In this document: positions 13,848 through 20,638 of the stretch, in pieces | Numbering within the stretch: the stretch's first letter is position 1 | How the letters are laid out: each line of letters opens with the position of its first letter | NCBI GenBank assembly: GCA_036491035.1 | Contig: DASXCU010000035.1 | Coordinates: forward strand, 1-23,968 | Direction: 5' to 3' | Length of the DNA stretch: 23,968 nt | Source of the DNA: Galbitalea sp036491035 | GTDB lineage: Bacteria > Actinomycetota > Actinomycetes > Actinomycetales > Microbacteriaceae | Notes under the pieces: model-generated | The model's database searches: none | The model's input: the letters and a program-made list of their open reading frames with translations, nothing else | Told to the model about the DNA's origin: nothing | Made by a program: the position numbers and the translations under genes

Positions 13848-14522
13848 CTACGCGGTCGGACGAATGCCGCGGGTGCCCTGGACGAGAAAGTCCATGCCAC
13901 GCCGGAAGTAGCCATCCTCGTCGTCGCACTCGAGGAAGAACCGAGCCGACTCGAGAAGGTTTGGGAACTCCTTCGGTGACAGTGTGGCGAGCCGCGCGCG
14001 TTTCTCGCGCTGCTGCTCGTCGAGCGCATCGCCTGCGAGCGGGCTCTGCTTTCCCGGCTCCGATGTCACGAGCGTGATAATCGAGCACAGCAGGAAGCCC
14101 GCGGTCTGCGACGCTTCCTGGGGCGAGAAGCCCGCTTCGCGCAGTAGCCCGATCACGCGCTCCGACAGCACGAGGCCGGCCTGGGATTTCATGATGCGTG
14201 GAGCAAGCAGATCCGCGGCGAGCGGATGCGGTCGAATGGCGGCGAGAACCGCGAACAGCACTTCACGCAGCTGCACGTCCCACGGCTCGTCGGTGGGATC
14301 GGGCACCCGCACGGAGTCGTAGACCCGTTCGGCTATTCCGTCGAGCACGGCGTCTTTGTCTTTGAAGTGCCAGTACAGCGCCATGGGCGTCACCGAATTA
14401 TCAGTGGCGAGGCGACGAATGGTGACGGCCTCGAGCCCCTCGCGGTCCGCAAGCGCGAGCGCACCGGCCGCGAGTGTTTCGCGGCTCAGTCGCTCTTTTG
14501 TTGCACTCGTTGTGGATGCCAT
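13848..14522 (-). CDS. TetR-family transcriptional repressor
   Basis: The 224-residue protein has an N-terminal helix-turn-helix (LEAVTIRRLATDNSVTPMALYWHFKDKDAVLDGI, about residues 32-64) and a TetR_C-type ligand-binding half (RPHPLAADLLAPRIM, SQTAGFLLCSIITLV). It would bind as a dimer to the dyad just upstream of its own gene and to the related sites before the MFS gene, releasing DNA when drug binds. The ATG at 14522 (MASTTS) or the GTG at 14531 could start translation; there is no Shine-Dalgarno. A -10-like TATACG just upstream suggests a nearly leaderless message. Confidence 0.9.
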   Translation of the reverse strand: MASTTSATKERLSRETLAAGALALADREGLEAVTIRRLATDNSVTPMALYWHFKDKDAVLDGIAERVYDSVRVPDPTDEPWDVQLREVLFAVLAAIRPHPLAADLLAPRIMKSQAGLVLSERVIGLLREAGFSPQEASQTAGFLLCSIITLVTSEPGKQSPLAGDALDEQQREKRARLATLSPKEFPNLLESARFFLECDDEDGYFRRGMDFLVQGTRGIRPTA

Positions 14523-14529
14523 GGCGACC

Positions 14530-14546
14530 ACTGTACTACGTATAGT
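14530..14546. promoter_or_regulatory. TetR autoregulatory dyad
   Basis: ACTGTAC (14530-14536), spacer TAC, GTATAGT (14540-14546): arms match at six of seven positions. The site lies 8-24 bases upstream of the TetR ATG and overlaps its putative -10 region, as expected for autorepression. Confidence 0.55.
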
Positions 14547-14566
14547 GCGAAAGAGGGATTAGCGCG

Positions 14567-14935
14567 CTAAGTGAGGATGCGCAGCTTCGAGATCAGAACG
14601 TTGGTGGGCACGATCACGAAGCCGACCGCGCTGCCGAGGATGCGGAGCGAGTACACGAGCAGCTGGACCTGCAGCAGGTCGCCGACACCGAACAGAACGA
14701 CTCCGACGAGGCTCAGCCAGAAGATCGCCCAGAAGCCGCGACGGGTCTCGACAAACAGGGCCGCGAATCCGGCGAACGCGAAAACCAGGCCGATGTCGAC
14801 GATGAACGCCTGGTCCTGGTGGATGTTGGACACGTTGGCGAGGCACCAGGCGACGATGGCGATCGCCCAGAACAGCAGGAAGATGAAAACCGCGAGCGGC
14901 TTAGGAACCTTCGGGCTGACGCGCTCAACAGTCAT
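14567..14935 (-). CDS. Four-helix membrane protein, unknown function
   Basis: The 122-residue protein has four predicted transmembrane helices with short loops: PLAVFIFLLFWAIAIVAW, FIVDIGLVFAFAGFAALFV, GFWAIFWLSLVGVVLFGVG and LLVYSLRILGSAVGFVIV. The ATG at 14935 follows GAGGAG by six bases; the longer in-frame version lacks support. It is the last gene of the minus-strand run, 37 bases after the SDR gene. A 12-bp palindrome TTAGCGCGCTAA (14559-14570) covers its stop. I do not recognise a family. Confidence 0.72.
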   Translation of the reverse strand: MTVERVSPKVPKPLAVFIFLLFWAIAIVAWCLANVSNIHQDQAFIVDIGLVFAFAGFAALFVETRRGFWAIFWLSLVGVVLFGVGDLLQVQLLVYSLRILGSAVGFVIVPTNVLISKLRILT

Positions 14936-14972
14936 CGGTAACTCCTCGCAGTCTGACGTGTGCAACAGAATT

Positions 14973-15737
14973 CTATCGCGCGGTCCAGCCGCCATCGATC
15001 GCCAGCGTCTGGCCTGTCACGAGGGATGCCGCGGGCGAAGCAAGGAACACCACGGCTCCCGAAACCTCCGTCGGCACGCCGATTCGGTGTAGCGCGGCGA
15101 TGCGCTCCACTGTGTCGGCGCGGAACTCGGGGTCGGAGAGCGCATCCGCCGTTCCGTCCGTCTCGATGAAGGTCGGTGCGACGGCATTGACCCTGATTCC
15201 ATACTCGCCCCACTCGACGGCGTGCACGCGCGTCATGTGGATCACGGCCGCCTTGCTCACGCAATACGACGACTCTCCTGGCAACGCCACGAGCCCGGCC
15301 TGGGAGGCGATATTCACGATTGATCCACCGCCGATCTCGCGCATCCCGCGCGCGACGTGCTGGGAGAGGAAGAACGTCGATCGGGTATTGAGCGCCCACA
15401 CCGCGTCGAAATCCTCCTCGGTGACCTCGAGCGCTGGGCCCCCAATACCGCCGCCGGCGTTGTTCACGAGGATGTCCACACGACCGAACTCGGCCGCTGC
15501 GCGGTCGATCGCGGCGCGACTCTGGTCGAGATCGGTGACGTCCATGGCGAGCGGTAGGGCTCGCCGACCGAGCGCGGTGATCTGCTCGACCAGTTCGGCG
15601 GCGGACGACGGATCGCGTAGCCCGAGTGCGACGTCCGCTCCGGCCTCGGCCAGGCTGAGCGCGATAGCACGGCCTAGCCCGCGGGCCGCGCCCGTGACGA
15701 CCGCCGCCTGCCCTTCGAGTTCGAACGGCCCGCTCAT
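14973..15737 (-). CDS. Short-chain dehydrogenase/reductase (classical SDR)
   Basis: The 254-residue NAD(P)-dependent oxidoreductase has all classical SDR features: TGAARGLG at residues 15-22 for cofactor binding, D66 in MDVTD, NNAG at 92-95, N117, S145 and the catalytic Y158-x3-K162 (SYCVSKAA). It acts on an alcohol or ketone; the substrate is not visible. A glucose/3-oxoacyl type reductase or a gluconate 5-dehydrogenase is possible, the latter because a gluconate kinase lies in the same run. Its ATG overlaps the LLM oxidoreductase stop by four bases (ATGA), so the two are coupled. Confidence 0.92.
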   Translation of the reverse strand: MSGPFELEGQAAVVTGAARGLGRAIALSLAEAGADVALGLRDPSSAAELVEQITALGRRALPLAMDVTDLDQSRAAIDRAAAEFGRVDILVNNAGGGIGGPALEVTEEDFDAVWALNTRSTFFLSQHVARGMREIGGGSIVNIASQAGLVALPGESSYCVSKAAVIHMTRVHAVEWGEYGIRVNAVAPTFIETDGTADALSDPEFRADTVERIAALHRIGVPTEVSGAVVFLASPAASLVTGQTLAIDGGWTAR

Positions 15738-16786
15738 CCGAGCTCGTTCAGCATCGCGCGAGCCGCCTCGACCGATTCGATCCGGGCCGCGCTCGTCTGT
15801 GCCAGCGGCATGACAATGATTGTGGTGGCGCCGGATTCCTTGAAGGCGGCAAGGCGTTCACGCACGTGGGCCTCGGTGCCGATGAGTGCCGTCGAGGTCA
15901 GCAGCTCCTCGGGGAGCACTGCGGCGGCCGCGGCCTTCTCGCCCGCGAGGTAGAGTTCCTGGACCCGCTCGGCTTCGTCGACGTATCCGTAGCGCACCGC
16001 GAGGTCGTTGTAGAAGTTCGCATTCCGCGCACCCATCCCGCCGACGTACAGTGCGATCCGCTGGCGATAGGCCTCCAGGTACGGCTCGACAGAGTCGCCG
16101 ATGAAGAGCGGCACGGACACGATCGTGTCGAGCCGGCCGAGGGCGGGGTCGCGCAGTGCGGCTCCGGCCGCGAGCGACTCGCCCCATGCGAGGTGCGCCC
16201 GCTCGGGGTGGTAGAACAGCGGCAGCCAGCCGTTCGCGATCTCCGCAGTCTGCGCCACCGCCTTCGGTGCGAGCGAGGCGATCGAAATCGGGATGGACTC
16301 GCGCACGAGAGCGTTGATGATCTTGAGCGGTTTGCCCAGGCCGGTGCCCTGGTCGGCGGGAAGCGGAATGGTGTACGCCTTGCCCGTGTGTTCCACGCGC
16401 TCACGACGCCACACCGAGCGGCAGATCTCGACGGTTTCGCGCACATGGGCGAGCGGGGTAGCGAACGGGACGCCGTGGAATCCCTCGATCACCTGGGGGC
16501 CGGAGGTGCCTAGACCCAGTTCGAAGCGACCGCCCGACACCGAGTCGAGCCCCGCCGCCGTCATCGCGATCAGGGTGGGCGTGCGCGAATAGAGCGGGAG
16601 GATGCCCGAGGCGAGCGTGATCGTCGACGTAACGGCCGCGAGATAGCCGAGGCGGCTCACCGCGTCGAAGGAGTAGGCCTCCGCGACCTCGACGACGTCC
16701 GCGCCCGCCTTTTCGAAGGCGACGACGTCGCTCGCCACGGTGGCGAAGTCATCCGAATAATCCATGGTGATGCCGAGACGCGTCAT
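15734..16786 (-). CDS. LLM-class oxidoreductase, probably F420-dependent
   Basis: The 350-residue protein is a bacterial-luciferase-like TIM barrel: MTRLGITMDYSDDF at the first strand, then LASGILPLYSRTPTLIAMTAAGLDSVSGGRFELGLGTSGPQVIEGFHG, the signature block of the family, and PISIASLAPKAVAQTAEIANGWLPLFYHPE. Actinobacterial members with this pattern usually use coenzyme F420, though FMN cannot be excluded. The ATG at 16786 is preceded by AGAGGA. The gene is coupled to the following SDR by a four-base overlap, suggesting consecutive redox steps. The substrate is unknown. Confidence 0.87.
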   Translation of the reverse strand: MTRLGITMDYSDDFATVASDVVAFEKAGADVVEVAEAYSFDAVSRLGYLAAVTSTITLASGILPLYSRTPTLIAMTAAGLDSVSGGRFELGLGTSGPQVIEGFHGVPFATPLAHVRETVEICRSVWRRERVEHTGKAYTIPLPADQGTGLGKPLKIINALVRESIPISIASLAPKAVAQTAEIANGWLPLFYHPERAHLAWGESLAAGAALRDPALGRLDTIVSVPLFIGDSVEPYLEAYRQRIALYVGGMGARNANFYNDLAVRYGYVDEAERVQELYLAGEKAAAAAVLPEELLTSTALIGTEAHVRERLAAFKESGATTIIVMPLAQTSAARIESVEAARAMLNELG

Positions 16787-16823
16787 TGGTCCTCTTTGTG
16801 TTCGAGCTGGATGGATGGGAAGG

Positions 16824-17525
16824 TCAGTCGCGCAACAGCACCGCGTCGGCGAACTCGGTGAAAGCGCGGCCCGCGATCTCGCGCATCCGTGGCGCCGCCG
16901 CATCGAATTCGTCCTGGATGCTCAGGCGCATGTCCGGCTCCAATTCGTCGGCCATCTCGTCGACGGCGAGCCAGCGACCGAGCATGTGGCGATCCACCTC
17001 AACGTGGAACTGGGTCGAGAAGATCGCGTCGCCGAGTCGCATCGCCTGGTTGGGAGTCTGTGCCGTGCTCGCCAGGATCGTCGCGCCCGAGGGTGCCTCG
17101 ACGACGTCGTAGTGCCAGTGCAGCACTGGCGCGGTTCCGCCCGCTCTTCCGAAGACACGATCGTCAGCGATCAGGTCGACCGAGCCGACACCGACCTCGT
17201 GCGCGGCTCCCGAATGCAGAGCGGCACCGAGCGCCGTTGAGATGACCTGGTGACCGAGACAGATTCCCAGCAGCGGGATGCCCGCGTCGACCGCCCCGCG
17301 CACCAGGTCCGCTTCGGCGCGGAGTCCGGGATACCGATCGAAGTCCAGCGCACCCATGGGGCCGCCGAGGATGGCCAGACCGGCGAGATCCGCGAGCGAT
17401 TGGGGCGAAGGGCCGTACAGAAACGACCGAGACACCCACGGGATGTCCTGCCCGGAGAGTGTCTCACCCAGGATTGCCGGACGCTCCCACGGAACGTGCT
17501 GCAGGATCAGAACCGGGCGCGGCAT
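16824..17525 (-). CDS. Class I glutamine amidotransferase domain protein
   Basis: The 233-residue protein is a stand-alone type 1 glutamine amidotransferase. The nucleophile elbow is GICLGHQ with C89, and the distal His-Glu pair is in STQFHVEVD. LAILGGPMGALD forms the oxyanion region. Proteins like this are often annotated as GMP-synthase-like amidotransferases or gamma-glutamyl hydrolases of polyamine/amine breakdown. No synthetase partner is beside it, so the acceptor is unknown. The ATG at 17525 lies three bases after the gluconate-kinase stop and lacks a ribosome site, so translational coupling is likely. Confidence 0.88.
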   Translation of the reverse strand: MPRPVLILQHVPWERPAILGETLSGQDIPWVSRSFLYGPSPQSLADLAGLAILGGPMGALDFDRYPGLRAEADLVRGAVDAGIPLLGICLGHQVISTALGAALHSGAAHEVGVGSVDLIADDRVFGRAGGTAPVLHWHYDVVEAPSGATILASTAQTPNQAMRLGDAIFSTQFHVEVDRHMLGRWLAVDEMADELEPDMRLSIQDEFDAAAPRMREIAGRAFTEFADAVLLRD

Positions 17526-17528
17526 GAA

Positions 17529-18152
17529 TCAAGTATGACGGGAGCGGGGAGTGGGTTTCTTCGCTGCGGGCTTTCTCGCCGCGGTTTTCCGGGCTGGCGG
17601 TTTCCTGGCCGGCGGCGCGGCAGGCAGTGGTTTCTGGGGCAGGCCGAGTTGACGGATGATCCGATCGACCACGAGCTGCGGGTCGGTATTGGAGTCCACG
17701 TCGATGGCCGGCTCTGCGGGTGTGGGTGGTTCGAGCGTCTCGAGCTGGCTATCGAGCAGAGAGGCCGGCATGAAGTGGGCTGGCCGGTTCTCGACCCGCT
17801 CCTCGAGCTCCGATTTGGCGACGGACAGGTAGACAAACTCGACACCCGAACCACGACGATTCAGCATGTTCCGATACGTGCGCTTCAGCGCCGAGCAGGT
17901 GATGATGCCGCTCTCTCCCGCGTCGAGGCGGTTGTCGATCCAGTCCGCAATTTTCGCGAGCCACGGCCAGCGATCCTCATCCGTCAGGGGAATGCCTGCC
18001 GCCATCTTCTCGACGTTGGCAGCAGGGTGAAGCGAGTCGCCCTCCTCGAACGTCCAGCCCAGTCGCTCGGACAGGATGCCCGCGACCGTGGACTTGCCCG
18101 AACCCGAGACGCCCATGATCACCAGGACGATCGGCAGCGCCAGCTCCGGCAT
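17529..18152 (-). CDS. gntK: Gluconate kinase with basic C-terminal tail
   Basis: The enzyme phosphorylates D-gluconate to 6-phosphogluconate for the pentose phosphate pathway. The P-loop GVSGSGKST is at residues 14-22, and EGDSLHPAANVEKMAAGIPLTDEDRWPWL is the gluconate-site block; ITCSALKRTYRNMLN and FMPASLLDSQLETLE complete the GntK pattern. The kinase ends near residue 171. Residues 172-207 form a Lys/Arg/Ala/Pro tail with repeated PARK/AARK units, unlike the usual 165-175-residue enzymes. The start at 18152 has no clear ribosome site and is eight bases from the upstream gene. No gluconate permease or GntR regulator is nearby. Confidence 0.92.
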   Translation of the reverse strand: MPELALPIVLVIMGVSGSGKSTVAGILSERLGWTFEEGDSLHPAANVEKMAAGIPLTDEDRWPWLAKIADWIDNRLDAGESGIITCSALKRTYRNMLNRRGSGVEFVYLSVAKSELEERVENRPAHFMPASLLDSQLETLEPPTPAEPAIDVDSNTDPQLVVDRIIRQLGLPQKPLPAAPPARKPPARKTAARKPAAKKPTPRSRHT

Positions 18153-18160
18153 GACGGCCG

Positions 18161-18697
18161 CTAGAACTTACGACGGAAGGGCAGTGGCTTCCGCATCCGG
18201 ATCAGAAGGAGAAGCGGGAAGAGGACGTACGGTCCGTTGTAAAGCAGGAACACGACCGGGTGCGGCGTGACGTCGCGAGCGCGACCGAAAAACTCATCGC
18301 CGAAGATCGGGATGGCCGTCAAGCTGATGATCATGGTCGCGTAGATGACCGCGAAGATCTGGATCCGGTTCCAGCCCTTCACGAGCGAGATGATCAGGAT
18401 CACGTAGAACCACGAGTACAGGAAGGCTGACGTCCCCGAAATGAAGCGCAACCAGACCGGATGGCCCTGGTAGAGCGGGTCGTTCTGGCTCGAGTAGGTG
18501 TAGTTGAGCTGAACGAGAATGTTGCTCGAGTGCGCCACCTGGTCGAGGCCGAGACCCTCCACGGAGTCGCTGATGATGCAGGTGACGATCATGATCGAGA
18601 AGATCACAATGAACACGATGTCGATGGGACGCTGGCGAAGGGGGAGATTGGCCGATTCGGTCTTCGTCGACGGTGCGGCGGCTGTAGTTGAGGTCAC
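18161..18697 (-). CDS. EXPERA/emopamil-binding-like four-helix membrane protein
   Basis: The 178-residue protein has a polar N-terminus and four predicted helices: RPIDIVFIVIFSIMIVTCII, SGTSAFLYSWFYVILIISLV, IQIFAVIYATMIISLTAIPI and VVFLLYNGPYVLFPLLLLI. Helix spacing, the opening RPIDIVF, the PVWLRF before helix 2 and the NGPY-x-LFPLLLLIRM end recall the EXPERA fold of TMEM97/emopamil-binding proteins, which bind sterol-like ligands in eukaryotes. The assignment is by pattern and not certain. The start is GTG at 18697, 26 bases after hisN. Its bacterial role is unknown. Confidence 0.72.
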   Translation of the reverse strand: MTSTTAAAPSTKTESANLPLRQRPIDIVFIVIFSIMIVTCIISDSVEGLGLDQVAHSSNILVQLNYTYSSQNDPLYQGHPVWLRFISGTSAFLYSWFYVILIISLVKGWNRIQIFAVIYATMIISLTAIPIFGDEFFGRARDVTPHPVVFLLYNGPYVLFPLLLLIRMRKPLPFRRKF

Positions 18698-18722
18698 CCG
18701 CCAACTTTAGTTGCTTGGAAGG

Positions 18723-19526
18723 CTACGGGTTCAGCCGGGCCAGAACCGTGTCGTGAAGGATGCCGTTGGTCGCGAGAGCGCTGCCCTCCCACGGACCGTC
18801 GACGCCCGCCGCCGAGGTGAATCGTCCGCCGGCCTCCTCGATGATCGGGATGAGGGCGGCCATGTCGTACGGCTTCAGGTCGAACTCCCCGACGATATCG
18901 ACCGCGCCCTCCGCGAGCAGCATGTACGACCACATCTCGCCGTACGCGCGTGAGCGCCAGACCGAACGCGAAAGGTCGATCACCTGATCGATCCTGCCCT
19001 CGCCGTCCCACCCGCCCAGACTGTTGTAGCTGAGGGACGCGCCATCGAGGTCGGCGACGGCGCTGACGTGGATCGGCTTCGCCATAACGCCCGCGTCCTC
19101 GTGCCGTGTCGGTGCGGTGAAAGCGCCGTGACCCTTTGCCGCCCACCAGCGGTGGCCGAGCGCGGGCGAACTGACCACGCCCACCTGGGGAACGCCATCC
19201 ACCGCGAGGGCGATGAGTGTGCCCCAAACCGGCACACCGCGCAGGAAGTTGGCGGTTCCGTCGATCGGATCGAGGATCCACTGGCGACCGGCTTCGCGAT
19301 TGCCGCCGTACTCCTCACCGAGGATGGTGTCGTTCGGTCGCGCCGCCTCGATGCGTTCGCGGAGCAGGCGCTCGACGGCCTGGTCGGCATCGGTCACGGG
19401 CGTTCGATCGGGCTTGGTGGTGACAACCAGATCGAGGGCCTCGTAGCGGGCCATGGAGACGAGATCGGCTTCCGCTGCGAGTGCCAGGGCGAGGCTCAGG
19501 TCATCGGCCAGTGAGTATTCGGTCAC
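18723..19526 (-). CDS. hisN: Histidinol-phosphatase, inositol-monophosphatase type
   Basis: The 267-residue enzyme removes phosphate from L-histidinol phosphate in histidine synthesis. Metal-binding motifs of the IMPase family are complete: GEEYGG (E71, E72), WILDPIDGT (D86, D89) and KPYDMAALIPIIEEAGG. WRSRAYGEMWSYMLLAEGAVDI is typical of actinobacterial HisN as opposed to inositol phosphatases. The start is GTG at 19526 (MTEYSLADD) with a weak GAG before it. A large hairpin occupies the 86-base gap to rsgA upstream. It is distant from the main his genes, as common in actinobacteria. Confidence 0.9.
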   Translation of the reverse strand: MTEYSLADDLSLALALAAEADLVSMARYEALDLVVTTKPDRTPVTDADQAVERLLRERIEAARPNDTILGEEYGGNREAGRQWILDPIDGTANFLRGVPVWGTLIALAVDGVPQVGVVSSPALGHRWWAAKGHGAFTAPTRHEDAGVMAKPIHVSAVADLDGASLSYNSLGGWDGEGRIDQVIDLSRSVWRSRAYGEMWSYMLLAEGAVDIVGEFDLKPYDMAALIPIIEEAGGRFTSAAGVDGPWEGSALATNGILHDTVLARLNP

Positions 19527-19543
19527 GGCTCAAGCGTACTGAT

Positions 19544-19606
19544 CATCGAGTGCTCTCTAAATGCGGCTGTGTCCGCTGCATAGCGTCCTATAGAGGGCAT
19601 TCGATG
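19544..19606. repeat. Large imperfect inverted repeat between rsgA and hisN
   Basis: Two 18-base arms, 19544-19561 and 19589-19606, match at 15 of 18 positions as inverted copies (CATCGAGTGCTCTCTAAA versus CATCGAATGCCCTCTATA). The 27-base loop contains a further short stem (GCGG/CCGC). It fills most of the gap between the rsgA stop and the hisN start and would fold in the minus-strand transcript 18 bases before the GTG. There is no U-run for a classic terminator. No target duplication is seen. Confidence 0.7.
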
Positions 19607-19612
19607 CGGAAA

Positions 19613-20638
19613 TCACGCGAGGGTGGCGAGGAGCCGCTGCAGCGAGTCGAGGCGCAGGCGCCCGATCTCGCCGAGGTCGCCGCGGTCGGCGGCTTCCTGG
19701 ATGGCGCAGTCCGGCGCATCCGGTAGATGAGTACATCCGCGCGGGCAGTTCTCGGCGATCGCGGCGAGGTCGGGGAATGAACCGAGGAGGTTGTCGGGGT
19801 TGATGTGACCGAGACCGAACGAACGCACGCCGGGGGTATCGACGATCCAGCCGGTCCCGATCCGATAGGAGATCGTGGAAGAAGACGTGTGACGCCCGCG
19901 ACCGGTAACGGTATTCACGACGCCAACGGCGCGATTCGCATCCGGGACGAGCGCATTGACGAGCGTCGACTTCCCGACACCGGAGTGCCCGACGGCGACG
20001 GTCGTGTGTCCCTGCAGCAGCCCGGTCAGTTCCTCGAGCGGCACCTCATCCGATCGACTCCGGATGACCCGCAGTTCGAGCCCCGCGAAGTTGGCGAGGA
20101 ATCCTTGCGGGTCCTGCAGGTCGACCTTTGTGATCACGAGGATCGGGGTGATGCCCGCGTCGAACGCGGCCACGAGGTAGCGGTCGACGAGCCGGGGTCG
20201 CGGCTCGGGGTTCGCAGCGGCAACCACGATGAGCATCTGGTCCGCGTTCGCGACGATGATGCGCTCGACGGAGTCCGTGTCATCCGCGCTCCGTCGGAGC
20301 AGAGTCGAACGGGGCTGGACGCTCACAATTCGCGCGAGGCTGCCCTCGTCGCCGGTGGTGTCGCCGACGATGTCGACAAAGTCGTTCGTAACGATCGACC
20401 CGCGACTGAGTTCGCGTGCTTTCGTAGCGATGATCGTGTGTTCGTCGGGAGTTCCTTCGCCGACGAGGACGCTGAACCGTCCGCGGTCGACGGCGTACAC
20501 CCGTCCGACCACCGAGTCCTTGTGGTCGGGCCTGGTCTTGGTGCGGGGTTTGTTGCCCTTGGGGTTGGGCCGCACCTTTGCCGCCGACTCGTCGTACTCG
20601 TCGTACTGTTCGGGCTCGTCCTCGGTCAGCCAGCTCAT
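19613..20638 (-). CDS. rsgA: Ribosome small-subunit biogenesis GTPase RsgA
   Basis: The 341-residue GTPase checks late 30S maturation. Order is diagnostic: OB-fold region (VVGRVYAVDRGRFSVLVGEG), then circularly permuted GTPase motifs G4 TKVDL (170-174), G1 GHSGVGKST (217-225), G3 DTPG (267-270), then the zinc knuckle C298, C302, H304, C311. The N-terminal 40 residues are acidic and then basic (RPNPKGNKPRTKTRP), as in actinobacterial RsgA. The ATG at 20638 overlaps the aroA stop by four bases; the longer frame has no support. The aroA-rsgA pair near sigH is also seen in Mycobacterium. Confidence 0.96.
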   Translation of the reverse strand: MSWLTEDEPEQYDEYDESAAKVRPNPKGNKPRTKTRPDHKDSVVGRVYAVDRGRFSVLVGEGTPDEHTIIATKARELSRGSIVTNDFVDIVGDTTGDEGSLARIVSVQPRSTLLRRSADDTDSVERIIVANADQMLIVVAAANPEPRPRLVDRYLVAAFDAGITPILVITKVDLQDPQGFLANFAGLELRVIRSRSDEVPLEELTGLLQGHTTVAVGHSGVGKSTLVNALVPDANRAVGVVNTVTGRGRHTSSSTISYRIGTGWIVDTPGVRSFGLGHINPDNLLGSFPDLAAIAENCPRGCTHLPDAPDCAIQEAADRGDLGEIGRLRLDSLQRLLATLA

